Assembly: GCA_009760855.2 (NCBI GenBank)
Contig: WPIO01000092.1
Location: 1-62,000, forward strand
Reading direction: 5' to 3'
Origin: Cristatella mucedo
Lineage: Eukaryota > Bryozoa > Phylactolaemata > Cristatellidae
DNA: 62,000 nt
Shown: piece by piece, positions 54,846 through 62,000 of the stretch
How positions within the stretch are numbered: the first letter of the stretch is position 1
How the letters are laid out: each line of letters starts with the position of its first letter
The notes under the pieces: model-generated
Databases searched by the model: none
The model's input: only the letters and a program-made list of their open reading frames with translations
Told to the model about the DNA's origin: nothing
Program-made: the position numbers and the translations under genes

Positions 54846-55060
54846 GCCTCTAATTAAGAAAGCAACACTTGACCAAGAGAACTTGGGCCCAGTCTCCCTG
54901 CTGCCGTTCCGATAAAAAACACTGGACTGAGTTTTGGCAGACCTGATAAACTCGTACGCACATTGACACTTCAAGCTAAAGGACCTGTCGGGTTATAGAG
55001 CTAATGAGTCAAGGTCAGCAAGGCCTTGAGTACATAACGACCTTCTAGTCGACATGTAAT
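54846..55060 (+). mobile_element. Decayed LINE RT fragment
   Basis: The plus strand resembles the open copy around 44108-44300 ([12 protein letters not shown], then the LLPF-KTL box) with deletions and stops. Confidence 0.7.
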
Positions 55061-55540
55061 CGCCATGGTATCGTACATCTGACTTGACTTTTGATAAGCT
55101 AATAAAGGAATACCACTAGCTATTACTTATGATTGTGATTATTGGTGCTTGAGATTCATCCTGTGTGTGCTTAATGTAGTTTGGTTGCCGTCGCGAACGA
55201 CACAGAATGCACGCTGACGACCAACACCAGTTTATTCCGCATGGCTCTCTCGCCCACCAGAGTGCCTGCGACTCCCTTGTCGAAACAATCACTAATAGCA
55301 CATTCTGACCGCATGCCACATTGAATGTCGCAGCCCACTCCAATTCCCTCTCACTGCAACGATAAAGGACAGTGCCATCAATTAAACGAAACCACATTTA
55401 TGCTTTGAGGACACGTGCATGTTAACACTAAACCATATTATGAATGATAACTCTGTGCATGTGGCCACTAACCATATTGTGCATGTCGGCACTGGGCACT
55501 GCGAAAGTGATCAGTAACTGTATGGTCACGCTTCCTTTAC

Positions 55541-55800
55541 ACCTCTCATCTCGCCTGGGCATCACTGGCACTGCTCTACAATGGTTCAGATCATATCTCA
55601 GTGGGAGACTCCAGAGTATTGACATGAATGGACAAAGATTATCCGAGGTACTTCTGAAATATGGGGTACCTCAGGGCTCCGTGCTAGGTCCTGTTCTTTT
55701 CACGGTTTATACTCTCCTTCTTGCTGATGTGATTGCCAAGCACAATCTAGGCTTTCACTTCTATGCGGATGACACTCAGATTTACCTTTGCTTTGATCCC
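55541..55800 (+). mobile_element. LINE RT fragment, part 1 of a split copy
   Basis: It encodes [20 protein letters not shown] through [13 protein letters not shown] to [16 protein letters not shown] with an intact YADD. It breaks at 55800, where a foreign segment starts. The last 65 bp are repeated after that segment. Confidence 0.85.
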
Positions 55801-56100
55801 ATTTGATTCGATTGCATGAAGGCTGGTTATGCTCCTTTCCTCGACAGCTGGTGGGAGCATCCCCGAAAGGGGCCTGTGCACAGCTGTGGTCAGCTTCTAA
55901 TGAGGCGTTGACACAGGCCGATAACCCGCTGGTGAACAGATGGTGGATTCACCATCAGGGTCGGCCAAGGGACAGCCAGGGTCGAGGAGAGGAGTCGAGT
56001 GAGAGTAGGGGCCGAAGAGAGCCGTGCGCTCTTCGGCTCCGTGGGCGATAAACTGTCGGTCTTGGATATCGGCTGGCTCTCTGCTGTGCGAACAAACTAC
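55801..56100. other. Foreign 300-bp segment inside a LINE copy
   Basis: The GC-rich segment is unlike the LINE on either side. It contains a hairpin GCCGAAGAG…CTCTTCGGC near 56009-56036. The LINE bases 55736-55800 recur at 56102-56166 with three differences. I do not recognise the segment. Confidence 0.6.
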
Positions 56101-57206
56101 ACCAAGCACAATCTAGGCTTTCACTTCTATGCGGATGACACTCAGTTGTACCTTTGCTTTGATCCCTCCCAGCCTTCGAGCACCTCGAATTCCTTCAACT
56201 CACTTACTGCATGTATTGATGACATCCGCACATGGATGCCACCAAATTTTCTAAAACCAAACGACGATAACACTAACTTACTAGTTATGGGCAAACCTTG
56301 TGTGGTTCAGAAATTGGAAAGGCTGACTCAAAATTGGCTCTGCCAGCATATCTCCTGTTGAATCAGCTCGAAATCTAGGTGTCATATTCCAAAGCGACCT
56401 CTCGTTAGACGACCACATCAGCTCCACAGTCAAATCTGCCTACTTTCAGCTACATAACATTGCTAAAATTTGCACTTCTTTAGATAACGATACCACGTCT
56501 AAGTTGGTCCATGCATTTGTGACATTCCGACTTGGTTTCTGCAACTCCCTGCTTATTGGTCTACCAGCATGTGCAATCAGGCGCTTACAGCGGTTGCAAA
56601 ACTCTGCAGCTAGGCTTGTCAGTCGTAAACGTCACAGTTGCCACATCACAACACTTCTCGCCGACCTGCACTGGCTACCAGTCAAGCAACGGATCGACTT
56701 CAAAGTTTTGTCGCTCACTTTTAGGTAACTTCATTCTTTGGCTCCAGCCTATCTCTCAGATCTACTCCCCCACCAGGCCAAGCATCGTACAACCCACTTT
56801 TCGGAATCCAACAGTTTACCACTACCTCGTACGAGCCTCAAATCCCTTGGAGACCGTGCATTTAGTTCGCATGCTCCCAAAGCCTGGAACTCCCTCCCGA
56901 CTTGCGTCAGAACATCCCCTGACTTCACCACATTTAAACAGAATTTAAAAATACCTATTTAGGACAGCATTTAGTGGGTCTCTGTGATTCGTCCTTCATG
57001 TGCATATGCGTGCTGACACTGTGCATGTTGGCACTAACCACATTTGCATGCTGACCCTGTGCATGTCACCCCTAACCACGTTGTTCATGTATTTATCAAG
57101 CATGATATTACTCACGATTCAATTGCGTTTCCCTTTGCAGCAAATGTAACGCGCCTAGGAAGAGATTGAGTTCTCTGAGGGCGCTTTATCAAGTGCATTA
57201 TTATTG
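56101..57206 (+). mobile_element. LINE RT fragment, part 2, to the 3' tail
   Basis: It resumes with [19 protein letters not shown], continues through [18 protein letters not shown]-type codons, HVCAIRRL and [16 protein letters not shown], and ends with the hairpin tail and ATT run. A frameshift at about 56330 and a stop at 56726 break the frame. Confidence 0.88.
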
Positions 57207-57260
57207 TTATGTAAAATGCCTTGAAAGAGACGAAATTCTCTGAGAATGCTATTCAAATGC
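57207..57260 (+). mobile_element. Short extra tail directly after the LINE end
   Basis: AAAATGCCTTGAAAGAGACG, AATTCTCTGAGAATGCTATTC. It looks like a second hairpin tail of a diverged subtype, tandem to the first. Confidence 0.45.
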
Positions 57261-57545
57261 GATGCTATTTTTAAACGTACGCACACGTAGGACGATGAAT
57301 GAGGACAATGCTAAATATATATACATGTACGGTGCACAGAAAGCCAAAATACAAGGGTCCGGACCGATTTTGAGCGCACCAGCTTCTCTAGTGGTCTATA
57401 ACAATAATACTATTTACATAACAGTTGGAAGGCGCTCTAAGAGAACTGAATCTATGGTCACTTATCGTTTGCCGGAAAAGAAGCCTAACGAAATGTTGGT
57501 ATTAAAATGCACTGTATCAGGACTCATAATCACACAAAGTACAAT

Positions 57546-57557
57546 TCGCACACACAC

Positions 57558-57629
<72 letters not shown>
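57546..57629. repeat. CA/TA/TG microsatellite
   Basis: CACACACA, then TATATATA, then about 28 TG units. The CA and TG blocks are self-complementary. Confidence 0.95.
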
Positions 57630-57631
<2 letters not shown>

Positions 57632-57929
57632 TTGAGGAGCAGGTGAGATTTTAGCTTTTATTACATGTCAAGTCTGGGGATGTGGTGACTTGTCAAGGGT
57701 GAGTTACATGTGTTTCTCTGCTTTAACTCCAGAAAGTCAGGCGGACTAAGTGGGTGTTACGCTGGAGAGTTCAATCGCGAACCCAAGAGTCTGAGCGGCT
57801 TTCGGTAGCCAATAGACTTAATATCACGCAACGTAGAGAAATGGAGAAGCCGAGATAGCTGAGTCAGGAGGGCTATTGTGGATGCGTGTAGCATGAAAGA
57901 AACGGCTCGAAAGGACGTGCTATAGTCGA

Positions 57930-58255
57930 CAGCTGAAGAGTGCGTCGTTTTAGAATGCGAGAGCATACGAACTGAAGGCACGGTCTTCAAAGGATTTGAA
58001 AGTCGTCAGAGGTGCAGCTAAATGACGAATCAGAAGAGCACCCGGAACGAAGCCAAGCATGGCTGGAAGATAGTTCGAATAGGTAGGCAGGAGTAATGGA
58101 AAGCAGGAACCTACAAGTGAGTGACGAAACCTCGACTTTAAAATGCTTGGTGGAGCTCCAGTGCAGGTCGGCGACACATTGGCGACGTATTATAATGTAT
58201 AGCGCCCTACAGAATCAATCTCTTTTGAGGCACTTAGCATAAGCTGTAAAAAAAG
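57930..58255 (-). mobile_element. Related LINE 3' region, minus strand, diverged
   Basis: The minus strand reads a decayed RT end ([16 protein letters not shown]) and ADLHW-like codons, while the tail (TAGCGCCCTACAGAATCAATC) lies on the high-coordinate side at 58195-58255. The order is therefore not that of one simple copy and may be two adjoining scraps. Confidence 0.55.
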
Positions 58256-58319
58256 CGTGATCCTTAGTTAAGTTACGTATTGGTAAAGAAAGTACAGCGG
58301 TGACCGAAGGAAGAAAAAG

Positions 58320-58470
58320 TCAGCTGACTCGGCATCCGCATTTTTATAGCGGTAGTATAGAGCCTTAGCGGCTGTCGCTACCGATTGCAGTAAATCATAT
58401 GAAATAATAGCTGCAGGACTCGAACCCGTGACCTGGACAGTTCTGGTTTGCATGTGCACAAACCAAGGAA
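58320..58470 (-). mobile_element. tRNA-derived SINE, minus strand
   Basis: The minus strand shows CAGGTCACGGGTTCGAGTCC and a body with GGTAGCGACAGCCGCTAAGG. It matches the copies at 16151 and 37209. Confidence 0.6.
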
Positions 58471-58857
58471 AGCTTAGACAACGCGACTTTGATGAGCGAG
58501 TCCTTCTTTGTTGCTCCCTGTATTGTTTTTCCTTGTAATTTAGGTTCTATACTTGTTGCTTTGCATTTAGCTGTATACTATCGATTCTGTCTTTGAATGT
58601 AGCCGAAGTCCATGACCTCGGTCGTTGAGCGAGCACCCTAGCTATTGGGTTATCACCGTCCAGTCAAGGTGGCAGTTTTCCATTGTAGATGTGGTCTTTT
58701 ATTTGAGTGCCACTCGGATCGCATTATTTGGCGAGTTTCGACGCGTTTAGCATTCTTCCATGTTGTTCGCAGCTGCGCCGTATTCACTGGCGGTAGGCAG
58801 AGCTCTACCGCCCTCGTCAAGAGTATAACCTTCGGGTAGCATCCAAATATTTCAAGG

Positions 58858-58886
58858 GCTGCCGGAGCAGCGGCGCTCCGGCAGCT
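58858..58886. repeat. GC-rich perfect hairpin
   Basis: GCTGCCGGAGC and GCTCCGGCAGC are perfect reverse complements around a 6-nt spacer. It sits just before a LINE fragment. Confidence 0.85.
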
Positions 58887-58961
58887 CCGTCGTTCGCGGG
58901 CGCTGCAGCAGAAGCAGCGGCGGAGCTTGGGTTGCCGACCTGCTCGCTCGGCTGTGCTCGG

Positions 58962-59095
58962 CCAGACCAGTTAGTGCCAAACTCTGCAGCCAGGCTTGTC
59001 GGTCGTAAACGTCGCAGTTACCGCAGCACACCGCTACTGGCCGACCTGCACTGGCTTTCAATCATACAGCGAATCGACTTCATGGCTTCCTCTTA
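58962..59095 (+). mobile_element. LINE RT C-terminal fragment
   Basis: The plus strand reads [31 protein letters not shown] and QRIDFMAS. It is a diverged piece of the [20 protein letters not shown] region. Confidence 0.8.
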
Positions 59096-59655
59096 TGCCT
59101 AAAATGCACGGAAAAATTGACTTTGGTTGCTCCGCATAAAATTTGCATCAGTGGTCAGGATTTGATATTTTGAAATTCTCCTGTATCGCCGTTAGGCATG
59201 GTGCAGACGTCAAGTTCGCACATAGAGCAAGCGGTGTGCCGCTACCCGAATTGGTGAGGGTTAATTAAAGCAGTCATAGCACTATATAGCAGTATCTATT
59301 AAAGTTTAGCAATACAGCTGCCCTAACAAAATTCTTTGTATATGTTATTGCAAAGTAAGCGAGTTAAGAATAGCCATGTTTGATTAACATGGCATTCAAG
59401 AAGTTGCTTGCGCCCAGCACGCGAATTATGCCACGTATTTGTATAATTTATCAAGACAAAAGCTTAAAAAGTACTCCTTGAAATGGCCTGTAAAGATGTC
59501 CGATGCCTACATAGCACACTGCGGCTGGTATCTAAGATCATAAAAGTTCTTCACACCTCATTTCACATGGAAAAACTTCAAGAGAAATCCTGAAGGTAAA
59601 CTGATGCTGGCTTTATGAAATTTACTGAAGCATTATTTTAGTTATTGATGTAATC
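59096..59655. other. Nothing recognised
   Basis: I see no open frame, RNA or repeat worth naming in this stretch. Confidence 0.4.
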
Positions 59656-59659
59656 TGTC

Positions 59660-61220
59660 AATATTACAGGCTGTTTAAGGAGAGTACTGAATGTCATGAA
59701 AAATGCTCTTCCAAGATGCTTGGCGGGAACTTTGTGATCACACAAGCAACTGCTACTTCTGCATGGTGGATCCTTCTAAATGTCGAACTTGCAATGGGGC
59801 ACCTCACACCAGATATCCCTAAATTCCATCATAAATCGCCCCAGTACCACGTTACTCTTACTTCTTTGTCCCATATCTTCCGGAGAAGACTCAGCCATCT
59901 TCAGGAGAGAGCAGCGAGTCAGACATCGAGGACACGTATTCAGATCTGCTATTCGGTTTCACAGATGAGACTGAAGTGAGAAATCCACACGCCTCCAACC
60001 AGAAAGACCTTAACGACCTGATCACAGAAATTTGCCTTATTAAGTCAAATGCTAAGCTTCTACTGGTACATCTATGCTTTGAGAGTGGAACCTGTAGGAT
60101 GGAAGTGTGAAAGTTAAAGATCAGAGAAAGCGTCCGAAACTTTTTAAAACTTCGTCAGTCGGCAGGATAGGCTATGCTTCTGAAGCAATGTAGCCGATCT
60201 ATGCGAGGCTATATGAATCACCTGTAGCACCTATGAGTGGCATATATTCATAGACAGTTCATCTAGGAGCCTTTAAAACTATGCTGCTTCGTAACGGGAA
60301 CAGCTACCAATCGCTTTCTGTGGCTCACTCTTTGCAACTCAAAGAGGAAAGCTACTCTATAGAGTTAAAATGTTGCCGAGCGCCTTGAAATATGGCGAAC
60401 ATGGCTGGAAGGTCATTGGAGACTTCAAAGTGGCAAAGTCATTCTTGATATTCCTCCAAGGCGGCATCGCGAGGTCTCCTTGCTTTATGTAGCAACGGGA
60501 CAGCCTGATAACTAAGGCAAACTATCACAAGAGGCACTGCTCTCAGCGGACGGAGTTCTTTGCAGGGAAGAGCAACGTCAAGTGGACGCTGCTGGTTGAC
60601 CCGTGGAAGGTGTCGATACCACTACTGCACATCAAGCTAGGCCTCATCCAGCCACTATCGCGTATCCTAGATTAAGATTCAGCCGCGTTCAAGTGCCTCC
60701 AAGATGTTTTGCTATTGCTGTCAGAGGCAAATGTCCAAGCTGGCATTTTCGTCTGACTACAGGTACAGTGATGAAGTCACCAAAAGCTGAACAGGACGGA
60801 GAAAGAGGCTTTGTTGCAGCGTTTCACGACTTTCTAGCCAATTACAAGGCTGAAAGCCATGAGCAGCTGGTCCAGGCTCTCATAAAGAACTGTACCAACC
60901 ATGTTATTCATTTTGTTTGTTTTTCAAGCATGATTTTACTTACTATTCTATTGCGTATCACTTTGCAGCAAATGTAAAGCGCCTAGAAAGAGATTAAGTT
61001 CTCTGAGGGCGCTTTATCAAGTGCAATATTATTATTATTATTATTACCAAAATGGTTTGCATAATACCCATCAAAATACATACCCTCGATACTCATCTTG
61101 ACGACCTCAAGGACAACACGGGACTACACTCAGAGGAACAAGGCGAGCGCTTTCACCAGGATATACCATTGCCAATAACAGCACAACAAAAACATGAAGA
61201 GGGCTATGTTTGAGGGCTTT
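59660..61220 (+). pseudogene. Broken copy of an uncharacterised repeat-borne protein
   Basis: Pieces in several frames follow one order: CYFCMVDPSKCRTCNGAPHT at about 59750, SSGESSESDIEDTYSDLLFG with NQKDLNDLITEICLIKSNAK at about 59900-60060, FIDSSSRSLKTMLLRNGNSY and LSVAHSLQLKEE at about 60250-60350, PLLHIKLGL near 60620-60650, HDFLANYKAESHEQLVQALI at about 60830-60890 and, after a LINE insertion, LDTHLDDLKDNTGLHSEEQG with ERFHQD near 61090-61165. From memory this order of motifs occurs in a family of uncharacterised proteins present in many copies in insects, spiders and Hydra-like animals. The function is unknown to me. Stops and frameshifts show it is dead. Confidence 0.6.
60898..61047 (+). 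mobile_element. LINE 3' tail inserted in the pseudogene
   Basis: About 145 bp of LINE 3' untranslated region (AACCATGTTATTCATTTTG onward), the hairpin tail and (ATT)n separate KNCT from KMVC of the pseudogene. TACCAA stands on both sides and fits a 6-bp target duplication, though part may be shared with the element. Confidence 0.85.
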
Positions 61221-61229
61221 TACGAGAAA

Positions 61230-62000
61230 TTAATTCCAATTATAGTCACAAATATTAATAATATACTCATGTCTGTACCTGTTGAGTGGTCATTTTGTAC
61301 GACTTCAGAGTAAATAAGTTTAAATTTTGATTCATTTCCCGTTCTTCGTCACTAAATATGAACGGCAAGATGTGAATTCGCCCGTTTTGTTTATCGCAGA
61401 TGTGTTAATTTCATCTTAATCTGTATTCTGGCCACACAAGCATGGTGTGTAGAGAATGATGGCAATATTCTATCGTTCTGAGGCATCTGCAGTTTGGAAA
61501 TGTCACTCACTACCTTGGACAAAAAATTGTGCTACTTTGTGTTATTACTCTGATCGCTAAATATCGGCCAATAATACGAGAGGACTGCTGGTTGACCGTG
61601 CAAAAGAAATGAGAGCAGATTATTAACTGGCTGGCTATGCCCAATAGGATATATCAATCTGCAAGATTTCCTTTCTTAGCGATCGGAAAGCCACGGTACG
61701 CACTTGGAGAAGCAAATCCAAGCGGAAAAGAAATGATTGCGGTAGTGAGGGGTGATGAACTTTATGGCTCATTCTCGCCCTCGTAATCCAAAGGACACAA
61801 CCCAGCTCTACACCCCGAACTCAGACTCTGGGACACTCACTCGTCAAAACTTCCCAATTCATAGCCGGGCGTTGCGCGCAGATGAACATCAGGGCTCCAT
61901 GGAGGTCGTGAAGCTAAATATAGTCGCCGGCGAGAAACAACCCGAAGACCGCTGTGCGACCGCGTATAATGAGAAATAACCTGACGAAAGACAGGCTCCA
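61230..62000. other. Nothing recognised to the window end
   Basis: AT-rich, non-repetitive DNA with only short open frames. A 75-codon frame at 61752-61979 has no family marks. Confidence 0.4.

Overview
The window is animal (metazoan) nuclear DNA, most likely from an invertebrate; I could not fix the phylum. The evidence is split genes with GT-AG introns, non-LTR retrotransposons of the CR1/L2 type, tRNA-derived SINEs, Tc1-like and MITE-like relics, and long microsatellites. I see no bacterial, viral or plasmid features and no CRISPR, rRNA or credible free-standing tRNA gene.

Two host genes were assembled by hand from splice sites and reading phase, and they lie head to head. On the minus strand, six exons between 31671 and 9154 encode a 422-residue glucose-6-phosphatase family membrane protein. 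On the plus strand, fourteen exons between 32005 and 52150 encode a 631-residue NOG1/GTPBP4 nucleolar GTPase needed for 60S ribosome assembly. The two start codons are 333 bp apart, so 31672-32004 probably holds a shared divergent promoter. The products have no obvious pathway link. In the phosphatase, the histidine that acts as phosphate acceptor in human G6PC (H176) reads as glutamine, while the other catalytic residues are kept. A decayed or alternative copy of its last exon sits in its intron 4.

Layout. 1-2756: pure CT-rich low-complexity DNA. 2757-6480: no recognisable gene. 6484-8400: a minus-strand LINE relic with another LINE end nested in it. 9154-31671: the phosphatase gene, whose introns hold about 1.4 kb of GA/GACA repeats, LINE ends, SINEs, a MITE-like pair and several perfect hairpins. 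32005-52150: GTPBP4; intron 10 carries a LINE with an open EN-RT reading frame of 874 codons or more (42697-45498), a second degenerate LINE family and a Tc1 transposase relic. 52151-62000: transposon graveyard with a 753-bp TIR element, a LINE copy split by a foreign 300-bp segment, and a broken copy of an uncharacterised repeat-borne protein that is itself interrupted by a LINE end.

The unifying signal is a short 3' tail that can fold into a hairpin (start AGCGCC, end GGCGCT) followed by (ATT)n. It ends the LINE copies and occurs alone at many sites; some tRNA-headed SINEs end in a related sequence. This points to SINEs and short tails mobilised by the LINE enzyme. I did not find a clearly new multi-gene system; the best leads are the phosphatase with the missing nucleophile, its duplicated last exon, and the LINE/SINE tail family.
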